Source: CAZLYK01 sp964563495 (GTDB taxonomy: Bacteria; Acidobacteriota; Blastocatellia; RBC074). Taken from it: DNA of 54,373 nucleotides. Location: NCBI GenBank assembly GCA_964563495.1, contig CAZLYK010000021.1, forward strand, positions 1 through 54,373, read 5' to 3'. The position numbers and the translations under genes are program-made. The stretch's first letter is position 1, and every line of letters begins with the position of its first letter. The notes beneath the pieces are model-generated. The model had not been told where the DNA came from. It made no database searches and saw only the letters and a list, made by a program, of their open reading frames with translations. Below are positions 18,187 through 27,650 of the stretch, in pieces.

Positions 18187-19401
18187 ATGGCAAAGATCAA
18201 CCGTAGAAATTCCGTCGCCGTCAACGTAGGCGATGTGCGTGTGGGCGGGTGTCATGCGGTTGTTGTCCAATCGATGACCAACACGGACACGGCAGACATT
18301 CGCTCGACTGCACAGCAGATCATCGACCTGGCCAAAGCCGGTTCGGAGCTGGTGCGCATAACCGTCAACAACAAAGAGGCCGCGGCCGCCGTCGCAGAGA
18401 TCGTCGCGCGCGTGCGCGACGCCGGTCTCAAAACGCCGATCATCGGCGATTTCCACTACAACGGCCACATCCTGCTAACTGAGTTCAAGGAATGTGCCGG
18501 GGCGTTGGCCAAATACCGGATCAATCCCGGCAACGTCGGCGCCGGCCGGCATCACGACGACAATTTCAAGCGCATGATCGACGTCGCGATCGAGAACGAC
18601 AAGCCCGTCAGGATCGGAGTCAATTGGGGCTCGCTCGATCAGGCCCTGCTCGCTCGATTGATGGACGAGAATGCGAAGCTGGCAGAGCCGCTCGATGCGC
18701 AGGAAGTCATGAAAGAGGCGATCGTCAGAAGCGCGATCGAATCGGCTCAACTGGCCGAAAGTTACGGCTTGCCGCGCGACCACATTATCCTCAGCGCCAA
18801 GTGCTCCAACGTTCAGGATCTGGTCGATGTCTACCGCGAGTTGGGGCGGCGCGGCGATTATGCCCTGCATCTGGGTTTGACCGAAGCCGGAATGGGTGCG
18901 AAGGGCATCGTCGCCAGTGCTGCGGCTTTATCGATCCTGCTCCAGGAGGGAATCGGCGATACGATCCGAGTCTCTTTGACTCCTGCGCCCAACGGCGACC
19001 GGAGCGAAGAGGTGATCGTCGCGCAACAGATCCTCCAATCCCTGGGGATTCGCAGCTTCGTACCGCAGGTTACCGCCTGCCCGGGCTGTGGTCGGACAAC
19101 CAGCACCCTCTTCCAGGAGATGGCCGACGATATCGGTAAATACCTGCGCGCCCAGATGCCGGTCTGGCGTCAAACGCATCCGGGTGTGGAAGAGATGAGA
19201 GTCGCGGTCATGGGATGCGTCGTCAACGGGCCGGGCGAGTCGAAGCACGCCGATATCGGCATCAGCCTCCCCGGCTCCGGAGAAGAGCCGCGGGCGCCTG
19301 TTTTTGTAGACGGGAAACTCAAGACGACGTTGAAGGGGCCCGGCATCGTCCCCGATTTCATAGAGATTCTCAATCAATACGTGGCAACGAGATATCAATA
19401 G
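18187..19401 (+). CDS. 4-hydroxy-3-methylbut-2-enyl diphosphate synthase (flavodoxin)
   Basis: IspG/GcpE, 404 aa: the [4Fe-4S] enzyme converting methylerythritol cyclodiphosphate to HMBPP in the MEP isoprenoid pathway. The N-terminal TIM barrel shows VGGCHAVVVQSMTNTDT, RINPGNVG and RIGVNWGSLD. The C-terminal reductase-like domain holds the cluster ligands in CPGCGRT and MGCVVNGPGESKHADIGI. Start ATG 18187 (MAKINRRNSVAVNVGDV) aligns with known members. An earlier in-frame GTG at 18097 overlaps the stop of the preceding gene, and its 30 extra codons have no family counterpart. The stop codon TAG (19399-19401) lies inside the palindromic repeat. Confidence 0.95.
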   Translation: MAKINRRNSVAVNVGDVRVGGCHAVVVQSMTNTDTADIRSTAQQIIDLAKAGSELVRITVNNKEAAAAVAEIVARVRDAGLKTPIIGDFHYNGHILLTEFKECAGALAKYRINPGNVGAGRHHDDNFKRMIDVAIENDKPVRIGVNWGSLDQALLARLMDENAKLAEPLDAQEVMKEAIVRSAIESAQLAESYGLPRDHIILSAKCSNVQDLVDVYRELGRRGDYALHLGLTEAGMGAKGIVASAAALSILLQEGIGDTIRVSLTPAPNGDRSEEVIVAQQILQSLGIRSFVPQVTACPGCGRTTSTLFQEMADDIGKYLRAQMPVWRQTHPGVEEMRVAVMGCVVNGPGESKHADIGISLPGSGEEPRAPVFVDGKLKTTLKGPGIVPDFIEILNQYVATRYQ

Positions 19402-19464
19402 ACAGAATTTCACCAGACGGTGTCTTGTCACATCCTGCAAATATCTTGTCAATCCTGTCGATAT
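19397..19464. repeat. Degenerate palindromic repeat, copy 6, providing the ispG stop codon
   Basis: AATAGACAGAATTTCACC on the left and ATCTTGTCAATCCTGTCGATAT on the right match the family ends with several changes; the central GGTGTCTTGTCACATCCTGCAAA resembles the type B half. It sits between convergent genes. The TAG at its left end is the in-frame stop of ispG, and its right end is 2 bp from the stop of the next gene. Confidence 0.85.
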
Positions 19465-19466
19465 AA

Positions 19467-21602
19467 TCAAGCCTTTTCCACTTCGACCAGAGCGTCGTAG
19501 AAGGTCGCCGCCGCCCCCAAATCCGTCAAACCTTGTGAAGTGACGTCATTCGCGTTGCAGCCATCAGCGGTCAGCTTTTTCCACCAGACCGATAGAGCAA
19601 CCACTACGCCGGGACGGGCCTTCTCGGTCACGCGGGCTTTGACCTTGAATTGACCACGGTCATTGTAGACGCGGACGCGATCCCCGTGATTGATGCTTCG
19701 CGCTGCGGCATCGCTCGGGTGAATATCCAGCCACGGCTCCTTCTCGGCTTTGAGAAAAGACGGCAGATTGGCAAAACTGGAATTGAGAAAGTTGTGCGCG
19801 GGCGGAGAGATAATCGCCAGCGGATAGCTCCCGGCCAATTCCGGAGCGCTCTGCCTGGATTCCCTGGGCGGGATATAGGCCGGCAACGGATCGATTCCCT
19901 GCCTCGCCAGAGCCTCGCTGAAAAATTCGCATTTACCGGAAGGCGTCGGGAAACCGCCCTCGGCAAATGGAGCGAAGACGGCAGGAACGTTCAACCTCAT
20001 CCAACCGTGCTCTTGCAGAGCCTCCAGCGAGATGCCCTGCATGCGCGGGTGAGCGCTGGAGATGGCCTGGCGCGCGATCTCTTGATCCGAGTCTTGAAAA
20101 CACTCCTCTTTAAAGCCCATCCGCTCAGCCAACAGGCGAAAGACTTCGCTGTTGGGTTTGGCCTCTCCCAGAGGTTCGATCGCCGGTTGATTGAGCATGA
20201 CATAAAGATGGCCGTAAGCTTTGTGGACATCGAACTGTTCGAGCTGCGTCGTCGCCGGGAGGAGTATATCCGCGTAATCCGCGGTGTCGGTCTGAAAGAT
20301 CTCGTGAACGACGGTAAAGAGATCTTCGCGCTTGAAGCCGGCGATAACTTTGCGCGAATCGGGCGCGATGGCGACGGGGTTTGAATTGTAGACATAGATC
20401 GCTCTGACCGGCGGTTCGAGCAGCTCCAGGATCTCCCTCACCGGATGGGTGCCGCCCTGGCTGCCGAACTTGACCGTTCGCTGCTCACCCAGCAGCGCAT
20501 CGCCGATGGCCGACATATTGATGGTCCGCGGGTTATTCCAGATCAGGTCCGGGCGCTGCAAAGCTTCGGTATTGATTCCGAACGTGCCCGAGGTTGAAAG
20601 CAGGATCCCGCCGGCGGCTTCCCGCCATGCTCCGACCAATGCCGGCAGACAGGAGATCGTGCGAACAGCCATGCCTCCGCCGGCGTGCCGCTGCATCCCG
20701 TAATTCAGGCGGATCACCGAAGGCCGGGTCGTGGCGTATTCGCGCGCCAGTCTGACGATCAGATCCTGGCTCAACCCGGTGATCCCGGCTACCTTGACGG
20801 GCGGATATTCCAGGACACGCTCACGCAGCAATTCAAATCCGTGGGTATATCTCTCGATGTAATCCCGATCGACCAGGCCCTCATTGATGACGACGTGCAT
20901 GATCGCCAGAGCCAGCGCGCCGTCTGTCCCCGGGAGCGGCGCCAGGTGCTCGTCGCACTTTTCGGCCGTCAAGCTGCGGTAAGGATCGATCGCGATCACC
21001 CTCGCGCCATTCTTCCTGGCCTCGACAATCTTCGGCCATAAGTGAACGTTCGAGGTGATCGGGTTGCTGCCCCAGATCAGGATCAATTTGGCTTCGTTGA
21101 AACGCTCAGGATCAGTGCCTATGCTCGCGCCGATCGTCACTCTATACCCGGCCGCGCCCGCGCTTGCGCAGATCGTTCGATCGAGCAGCGAGGCGCCCAG
21201 CTTGTGGAAGAACCGGCGATCCATCGATTCGCCCTGCACCAGCCCCATCGTCCCGGCATAGCTATATGGCAAAATCGCCTGAGGGTTATCCGCCGCTATC
21301 TCTTTGAATTTGGCGGTAATGGTCTCGAGCGCTTCTTCCCAGGAGATACGCGTGAAAAGGCCCTTGCCCTTTTCGCCGGCGCGCTTCATTGGATAGAGCA
21401 CTCGCTGAGGGCTGTAGGTGCGCTCGAGGTAGCGGTTAACCTTCGTGCAGAGAAACCCGTTGGTCGTCGGGTGGTCTTCCGCGCCGGCGACTTTGATCGC
21501 CCGACCGTTCTCGACCGTCACGACCAGCGCACAGGTATCGGGACAATCGTGCGGGCAGGCGCCGCGAACGATTCGGGGATTATTTGTATCAAAAGATGGC
21601 AT
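19467..21602 (-). CDS. Molybdopterin-dependent oxidoreductase (DMSO reductase superfamily), cytoplasmic
   Basis: 711 aa. The N-terminal [4Fe-4S] motif is CPHDCPDTC (about residues 14-22) with a fourth cysteine in GFLCTK (near 50). Next come the molybdopterin domains (WEEALETITAKF, ILIWGSNPITSNVHLWPKI, VIAIDPYRS) and a C-terminal molydopterin-dinucleotide binding domain from about 600 (YPLAIISPPAHNFLNSSF, HPSDAAARSINHGDRVRVYNDRGQ). There is no twin-arginine leader, so it is likely cytoplasmic. Substrate unknown: formate-dehydrogenase-like, thiosulfate-reductase-like and uncharacterised members share these motifs. Start: ATG 21602 (MPSFDTNN) with GGAG upstream. A longer frame to 21851 runs through the repeat and the LarA gene and is rejected. 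No partner subunit gene is adjacent. Confidence 0.88.
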   Translation of the reverse strand: MPSFDTNNPRIVRGACPHDCPDTCALVVTVENGRAIKVAGAEDHPTTNGFLCTKVNRYLERTYSPQRVLYPMKRAGEKGKGLFTRISWEEALETITAKFKEIAADNPQAILPYSYAGTMGLVQGESMDRRFFHKLGASLLDRTICASAGAAGYRVTIGASIGTDPERFNEAKLILIWGSNPITSNVHLWPKIVEARKNGARVIAIDPYRSLTAEKCDEHLAPLPGTDGALALAIMHVVINEGLVDRDYIERYTHGFELLRERVLEYPPVKVAGITGLSQDLIVRLAREYATTRPSVIRLNYGMQRHAGGGMAVRTISCLPALVGAWREAAGGILLSTSGTFGINTEALQRPDLIWNNPRTINMSAIGDALLGEQRTVKFGSQGGTHPVREILELLEPPVRAIYVYNSNPVAIAPDSRKVIAGFKREDLFTVVHEIFQTDTADYADILLPATTQLEQFDVHKAYGHLYVMLNQPAIEPLGEAKPNSEVFRLLAERMGFKEECFQDSDQEIARQAISSAHPRMQGISLEALQEHGWMRLNVPAVFAPFAEGGFPTPSGKCEFFSEALARQGIDPLPAYIPPRESRQSAPELAGSYPLAIISPPAHNFLNSSFANLPSFLKAEKEPWLDIHPSDAAARSINHGDRVRVYNDRGQFKVKARVTEKARPGVVVALSVWWKKLTADGCNANDVTSQGLTDLGAAATFYDALVEVEKA

Positions 21603-21621
21603 AAGTGCTCCAATTTGAACG

Positions 21622-21652
21622 AGAAGAAAATAGACAGGATTAACAGGATTTG
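21622..21652. repeat. Half copy of the palindromic repeat, copy 7, at the LarA stop
   Basis: AAGAAAATAGACAGGATT followed by AACAGGATTTGA; only one arm is present. It forms the gap between the LarA gene and the molybdopterin oxidoreductase gene, both on the minus strand. The LarA stop codon (21640-21642) and its last codons fall inside it. Confidence 0.85.
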
Positions 21653-22899
21653 ACCCTATATAACATCTCACCGGCTTTGGGCACCAGCAGGATGCCCTCA
21701 TCTTCACGCCCCACCCAATCAGCCGGATCGATCTGATCGGGATCCATGTAACCCAGATTGAGCTTGCGACATCGTTCCTCGGGGATTCGGGTCGCCAGGG
21801 TAACCCTGATCCTGGGCTTCTCGATCCCGGTCGCGGCATCGTAATCACCAATCCCTTTGAGATGTGTACTATGGGCGATCACCCCCCAGGGGTAGTCTTT
21901 GAATCTATCCCACTGCTTCACAAAATAATCACGCACGTGATACCCGATCTGGTCGAGAATCTTTCCATGGGTGTAACTGATCTCATCGATGTGCGGCGCG
22001 TAGATAATCACTTCGCCGCCGTCTTCGATCACCGGCTCCAGCTTGTACATCCCTTTGGCGCCGGTCCAGATGTCGTCGTAAAGTTTCGGCATGACCGAGA
22101 GCGCGCGCTTGTATGGTTTATCGACCCATTTGATATGCAGTTGAGACGAGAGATCGCTGGCGGCCTCCCAGGCCTCTTCCGGGCTGCCGATGTACAGACC
22201 GGCAAGGCTCTCTCCCTTGACGACCAGGCTGAAACAGAGCTTCGGACGGTCGATGAATGATGCAGCGCGGTCGATGACGCGGCGAACCGGCGTGTGTTTG
22301 TGGCCGATCAGTTGATAACTGGTCATGATCGCCCCGAGCCAATGCGAGAAGTCGATCACCTCCGAGCCGCTCACGCCCGGGAAGAAATATTTATTGCCGC
22401 CCGAGTACCCGACAACTTCGTGAGGGAAGGTCGGGCCGCAAATGATGATCTGATCATAATCCAGAATCAGTTTGTTCAACCGGACTTTGACCGCCTGCCG
22501 CAGGATCCCGCCCGAGATCTCGGCGATCTCCAGGTCTGAAATCTCTCCGAGCTCGATGAACGTTTGAGGTAGATCCCAACGATGATTGAAGATCCTGATG
22601 CCGGCGTACCTGGTCAGCCTCTCTTCCGCCGTCACCCCCACGTGTTGATTGATCGCAGCTTCGCTCATCGGCTGGTGAGTGCCGAGCGCAATCAGAAAAT
22701 CCAGACCGGCGACTCTTTGGTTGAGCAATTCATGAAAGAGCCTGAACATCTGCGGAATCGGGGCGGTGCGTGTGCCGTCCGGGATAATAATGATGACGCG
22801 CTTGCCGGAGAGATCTGCCCGTGAGAGCGCTTCCGACATCAAATCGCCGACTTCGGTTTCGGTCAGGAAATTATCGAGATAGCCCTTGCCGATGAGCAT
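21640..22899 (-). CDS. larA: LarA-type (lactate racemase domain) protein
   Basis: A 419-aa member of the nickel-pincer-cofactor LarA family, which racemises or epimerises 2-hydroxy acids. Family motifs are present: PDGTRTAP near 38, LGTHQPM near 94, and SGGNKYFFPGVSG with Lys170 matching the lysine that anchors the cofactor. Start ATG 22899 has GGAGG six bases upstream; the in-frame GTG at 22905 touches the Shine-Dalgarno. Being grouped with UxaE and an SDR fructuronate reductase, it more likely acts on a sugar acid than on lactate. The cofactor genes larB, larC and larE are not in the window. The last residues (KSC) are encoded by the palindromic repeat, so the original C-terminus may have been replaced. 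Confidence 0.88.
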   Translation of the reverse strand: MLIGKGYLDNFLTETEVGDLMSEALSRADLSGKRVIIIIPDGTRTAPIPQMFRLFHELLNQRVAGLDFLIALGTHQPMSEAAINQHVGVTAEERLTRYAGIRIFNHRWDLPQTFIELGEISDLEIAEISGGILRQAVKVRLNKLILDYDQIIICGPTFPHEVVGYSGGNKYFFPGVSGSEVIDFSHWLGAIMTSYQLIGHKHTPVRRVIDRAASFIDRPKLCFSLVVKGESLAGLYIGSPEEAWEAASDLSSQLHIKWVDKPYKRALSVMPKLYDDIWTGAKGMYKLEPVIEDGGEVIIYAPHIDEISYTHGKILDQIGYHVRDYFVKQWDRFKDYPWGVIAHSTHLKGIGDYDAATGIEKPRIRVTLATRIPEERCRKLNLGYMDPDQIDPADWVGREDEGILLVPKAGEMLYRVKSC

Positions 22900-22990
22900 G
22901 CGCACCCTCCGATAAATTGAAGGCCGGATATATTAAAGTCAAATAGGATCAACTCTTTCGTTCTTGCGTTCTTGAGCGCCGTAGGCGCGT

Positions 22991-23106
22991 GATGTTTATA
23001 GCACTTTGTGTAGTTTGCCGGACGAGCTCCGTAGGAGCGGCATAGATCGAGCTAATGTCGCTCCTACAGAGCTCGGGTCTAAACTTAACCCAAAACTATA
23101 AACATC
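22991..23106. repeat. Nested palindromic element between the LarA and SDR genes
   Basis: Outer perfect 11-bp arms GATGTTTATAG (22991-23001) and CTATAAACATC (23096-23106) enclose an inner pair GAGCTCCGTAGGAGCGGCAT (23024-23043) and ATGTCGCTCCTACAGAGCTC (23055-23074). The 116-bp element has no reading frame and differs from the AATAGACAGG family. It looks like a small non-autonomous element or a structured leader. The whole gap 22900-23196 (297 bp) also holds the LarA promoter. Confidence 0.75.
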
Positions 23107-23175
23107 CTGCTCCTCCGGAGCCGACGACCGGCTCCACCCTGGGCTTTATCCCGGCGCCCGCTTCGGGCTTGAGAA

Positions 23176-23198
23176 AGGAGCTTTTAAAATAAGCTCCT
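23176..23198 (-). terminator. Possible terminator hairpin of the SDR gene
   Basis: AGGAGCTT (23176-23183) pairs with AAGCTCCT (23191-23198) around an AT-rich 7-base loop. The hairpin overlaps the stop codon of the minus-strand SDR gene. There is no clear U-run after it, so confidence is low. Confidence 0.35.
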
Positions 23199-24027
23199 AA
23201 ACGCCGCCGTAAGCCGAAAAACCGCCATCGACCGGAACCACAATCCCGGTGACAAAAGATGAGGCCGGTGAGAGCAGCCACAGGACAGTGCCGAGCAGGT
23301 CCTCGGGTTCGCCGAATCTGCCCATTGGCGTATGGGCGATGATGCTCTCTCCGCGCGGCGTCAGTTGCCGGGTGGCCGGGTCGACAAGCAGATTGCGGTT
23401 CTGCTCGCCCAGGAAAAACCCGGGGGCGATCGCATTGACGCGAATCCGCGGCGAATACTGCTGCGCCAGATGGACTGCCAGCCATTGCGTAAAGTTATTG
23501 ATTCCGGCCTTGGCGGCGGAGTAGCCGATCACCCGGGTCAGCGGCCTGATCGCGGTCATCGACGAGACGTTCAGGATGACCCCGTCGCCCTGTTCGGCCA
23601 TCTGCCGGCCAAAGATCTGACACGGGAGAATCGTCCCCAGAATGTTGAGATCGAAGACATAACGCAGCGCATCTTCGGGCAAATTGAAGAAGGTCAGATC
23701 GGGGCGGGTCGTCGCGTCGGGTGTATTCCCCCCGGCGCCGTTGATCAAACCGTCAATCCGGCCGAACTCATCGAGCACTGTCCGCGTCGCTTCTTCCAGC
23801 GTCTGTGGCTTCAAGACATCGCCCTGGACGCTGATCGCACGGCCGGACCCGGCGATGTCGGAGACTATCTTCTCACCCTTCGCCGGATCGCGCGCCAGTA
23901 TCGCCAGATTCGCGCCGCAGCCGGCCAACGCCCTGGCCATGGTCCCGCAGAGAACTCCCGTGCCGCCCGTGATCACAAACGAGCGCCCGGAAAAATCGTA
24001 CATTTTGATCAAATCGCTCAGATTCAT
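23197..24027 (-). CDS. uxuB: SDR-family fructuronate reductase (D-mannonate oxidoreductase, Bacillus UxuB type)
   Basis: A 276-aa short-chain dehydrogenase with an intact site: ITGGTGVLCG cofactor loop near 19-28, NGAGG, catalytic Ser in NVSSMTAI, Tyr169 and Lys173 in GYSAAKAG. The C-terminus VDGGFSAYGGV closely resembles the SDR-type D-mannonate oxidoreductase of Bacillus (UxuB/YjmF). It should reduce fructuronate to D-mannonate with NAD(P)H. The UxaE-type epimerase gene ends upstream with only 19 bp between them, so they are probably one operon: tagaturonate to fructuronate, then to mannonate. A related 2-keto-3-deoxygluconate-type dehydrogenase is the alternative. Confidence 0.85.
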   Translation of the reverse strand: MNLSDLIKMYDFSGRSFVITGGTGVLCGTMARALAGCGANLAILARDPAKGEKIVSDIAGSGRAISVQGDVLKPQTLEEATRTVLDEFGRIDGLINGAGGNTPDATTRPDLTFFNLPEDALRYVFDLNILGTILPCQIFGRQMAEQGDGVILNVSSMTAIRPLTRVIGYSAAKAGINNFTQWLAVHLAQQYSPRIRVNAIAPGFFLGEQNRNLLVDPATRQLTPRGESIIAHTPMGRFGEPEDLLGTVLWLLSPASSFVTGIVVPVDGGFSAYGGV

Positions 24028-24046
24028 GCAATTAAGGTCCGTTCAT

Positions 24047-25624
<1,578 letters not shown>

Positions 25625-25682
25625 CAGTAGAATCTCCTTTGGGAAGACGAAGTTTACGACAAGCCCTTTGGTAAGACCAATC

Positions 25683-25770
25683 GATAGACAGGATTGACAG
25701 GATTTGTTCAGGATATTACAAGATATCGTCTGGTACCATCCTGCAAGAATCTTGGTTATCCTGTCTATTC
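25683..25770. repeat. Palindromic repeat, copy 8, in a divergent promoter region
   Basis: GATAGACAGGATTGACAGGA on the left and TCCTGCAAGAATCTTGGTTATCCTGTCTATTC on the right, with several mismatches and centre TTACAAGATATCGTCTGGTACC. Unlike the other copies it is not at a stop codon: it lies upstream of both the UxaE and RidA-like genes and must be transcribed or flank their promoters. Confidence 0.88.
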
Positions 25771-25797
25771 ATGTCGTGAAAAAAGGAGAGAGTGGCC

Positions 25798-26250
25798 ATG
25801 AAAAAGATGCATCTGGTTCTGATCGGTCTTTTAGTCGGTCTATTGGTTGGCGGGGCGGTCGGCTATAGCCAGGGCCCGAGTCGCCGCTACATCAACCTTC
25901 CCACCAAAAATGTTCAACTGCCGTTCAGCGACGGAGTGATGGTCGGAAATACGCTCTATCTGGCGGGCAGGCTCGGGATCGATCCCAAAACCAATCAGGT
26001 TCCGGAGGATATCGAGCAGGAGGTTCGATTGTTGATGGATGGTTTCAAAGCCGCGCTGGCCGAGGCCGGCATGTCCATGGACAACCTGGCTACCGTGACG
26101 ATCTATTGCCCTGACCTGACGCTTTACGACAAATTCAATGGAGTCTATCGGACATACTTCGGCAAAAATTTTCCGGCGCGAGCATTCATCGGCTCAGGCC
26201 AGCTGCTGCGCGGCGCCCATTTTGAGATGCAGGCCATCGCGGTCAAGTAG
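25798..26250 (+). CDS. RidA/YjgF-family protein with N-terminal membrane or export segment
   Basis: 150 aa. After an N-terminal hydrophobic segment (LVLIGLLVGLLVGGAVGYSQG) comes a complete RidA fold: FSDGVMVGNTLYLAGRLGIDP, IEQEVRLLMDGFKAALAEAGMSMDNLATVTIYCPDL, and RAFIGSGQLLRGAHFEMQAIAVK. Cytoplasmic RidA proteins hydrolyse reactive enamines and imines; here the Arg commonly used to bind the substrate carboxylate (RTA in RidA) is not obvious, and export points to another role. ATG 25798 has AAGGAG nine bases upstream. The antiporter gene begins 8 bp after its stop. Confidence 0.9.
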   Translation: MKKMHLVLIGLLVGLLVGGAVGYSQGPSRRYINLPTKNVQLPFSDGVMVGNTLYLAGRLGIDPKTNQVPEDIEQEVRLLMDGFKAALAEAGMSMDNLATVTIYCPDLTLYDKFNGVYRTYFGKNFPARAFIGSGQLLRGAHFEMQAIAVK

Positions 26251-26258
26251 GATTCCTC

Positions 26259-27572
26259 ATGCCCCATCTACTACAGCTTTTACTGTTATTGATCATCATC
26301 GTCGTAGCCGCCAAAACAGCCGGCGCATTGAGCGTGCGTTACAATCAGCCGGCGGTCTTTGGCGAGATCCTGATCGGCCTTCTGCTCGGACCGACGGTTT
26401 TGAATATCCTGCAGCTATGGCCCTTCGAAAGCTCAGCCGTTTCACTTGAGCGGACGATCAAAGACCTGTCTGAAATCGGCGTCATCCTGCTCATGTTCGT
26501 CGCCGGGCTGGAGACCGACCTGAATGAGATGAAGCGTGTCGGTCGAGTAGCCTTCTGGTCGGCCGCTGGCGGGGTAGTTCTACCGATGCTCGGGGGGGTT
26601 CTGGCCGCGAGGGCATTTGATTACGGCTGGCGTGAGTCGATCTTCATCGGCGTCGTGCTGACGGCGACCAGCGTCTCGATCTCCGCGCAGACATTGATGG
26701 AATTGAAGCAGCTCAGGTCGAAAGAGGGGTCGACGATTCTGGGCGCGGCCGTGATCGATGATGTCATGGGAATCATTATCCTTTCCCTGGTCATCGCTTT
26801 TGCCTCGATCGGCGGAGCCGGCTCAGATACTCAGCAGACATTGCCGATCATAATCTCTGATTCACTCTTCAACAGCAACAAGGCGGCCGAGATCCTGCTG
26901 GTCATTATCCTGATGACCGCTTTTTTTATCGCATCGACCTGGTTTGGATCGAGATATTTTGAGCGCATGCTGGAGAAGGTGAAGAAAGCGCCGGCGAGCC
27001 AGGCGCTGCTCGCCGCCACTGTCAGTATGGCGCTGCTATATGCTTTTCTCGCCCAATATGTCGGTCAGGTGGCGGCCATCACCGGATCATACATCGCCGG
27101 AGTGCTATTCACGGGCACGCGGTTCAAACGCGAAATCGATGAAGGGATACACCCACTGACCTATAGTCTACTGGTGCCGGTCTTTTTCATTTCGATCGGT
27201 CTCGAAGCCAACGGGCGAGCCATTTTTGAAAGCTCATCGAAGCTCCTGCTCATGTCCGTCATCCTGGTCGTGGCTGTAGTCACCAAAGTGATCGGATGCT
27301 TTGTCCCCGCGTGGGTTTGCGGGTTCAGCCGCCAGGAAGCATTGCGCGTCGGCGTCGGCATGATCTCGCGCGGCGAGGTCGGTTTGATCGTCGCGGGCGT
27401 CGGCCTCGCCAGCGGCGTAATCGACCAGGAAGTATTTTCGATTATGGTGATCATGGTCCTGGTCACCACCATGATCACGCCGCTGCTGCTCAGACTGGTC
27501 TTTCCGAGCTGCCGTGAGGAAGAAGGAGTCCAGGTCTTCGAATCGATCGCGAGCGTGGAAGATCAAAAGTGA
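26259..27572 (+). CDS. Cation:proton antiporter (CPA2/Kef type)
   Basis: A 437-aa polytopic inner-membrane protein with 11-13 predicted hydrophobic segments and the family signature VFGEILIGLLLGPTVLNIL near the N-terminus, the exchange-site region TATSVSISAQTLMEL ... GAAVIDDVMGIIILSLV (Asp pair in VIDD), and ISRGEVGLIVAGVGLASGVI. It exchanges Na+ or K+ for protons. It has no C-terminal RCK/TrkA-N domain, so it is short compared with KefB/KefC. It follows the RidA-like gene by 8 bp and is probably co-transcribed. Confidence 0.92.
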   Translation: MPHLLQLLLLLIIIVVAAKTAGALSVRYNQPAVFGEILIGLLLGPTVLNILQLWPFESSAVSLERTIKDLSEIGVILLMFVAGLETDLNEMKRVGRVAFWSAAGGVVLPMLGGVLAARAFDYGWRESIFIGVVLTATSVSISAQTLMELKQLRSKEGSTILGAAVIDDVMGIIILSLVIAFASIGGAGSDTQQTLPIIISDSLFNSNKAAEILLVIILMTAFFIASTWFGSRYFERMLEKVKKAPASQALLAATVSMALLYAFLAQYVGQVAAITGSYIAGVLFTGTRFKREIDEGIHPLTYSLLVPVFFISIGLEANGRAIFESSSKLLLMSVILVVAVVTKVIGCFVPAWVCGFSRQEALRVGVGMISRGEVGLIVAGVGLASGVIDQEVFSIMVIMVLVTTMITPLLLRLVFPSCREEEGVQVFESIASVEDQK

Positions 27573-27650
27573 AATGGACAGGATTTGTGCAGGATTTGAC
27601 AAATTTCCATCAGGTCAAATCCTGGACAAATCCCGTCAACCCTGTCTATT
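27573..27650. repeat. Palindromic intergenic repeat, copy 9
   Basis: AATGGACAGGATTTGTGCAGG on the left pairs with CCTGGACAAATCCCGTCAACCCTGTCTATT on the right, with GGATTTGAC / GTCAAATCC in the inner arms. It lies between convergent genes and abuts both stop codons: TGA of the antiporter and TAA of the propeller protein, followed at once by TAGACAGG. Confidence 0.9.

Noticed and set aside
19650..21653. Open frames antisense to the molybdopterin oxidoreductase
   Set aside because: They mirror the codon structure of the real gene and show no protein family features.
21603..21851. An upstream extension of the molybdopterin oxidoreductase
   Set aside because: It overlaps the LarA-type gene on the same strand and passes through the repeat; ATG 21602 has its own Shine-Dalgarno and directly precedes the iron-sulfur motif.
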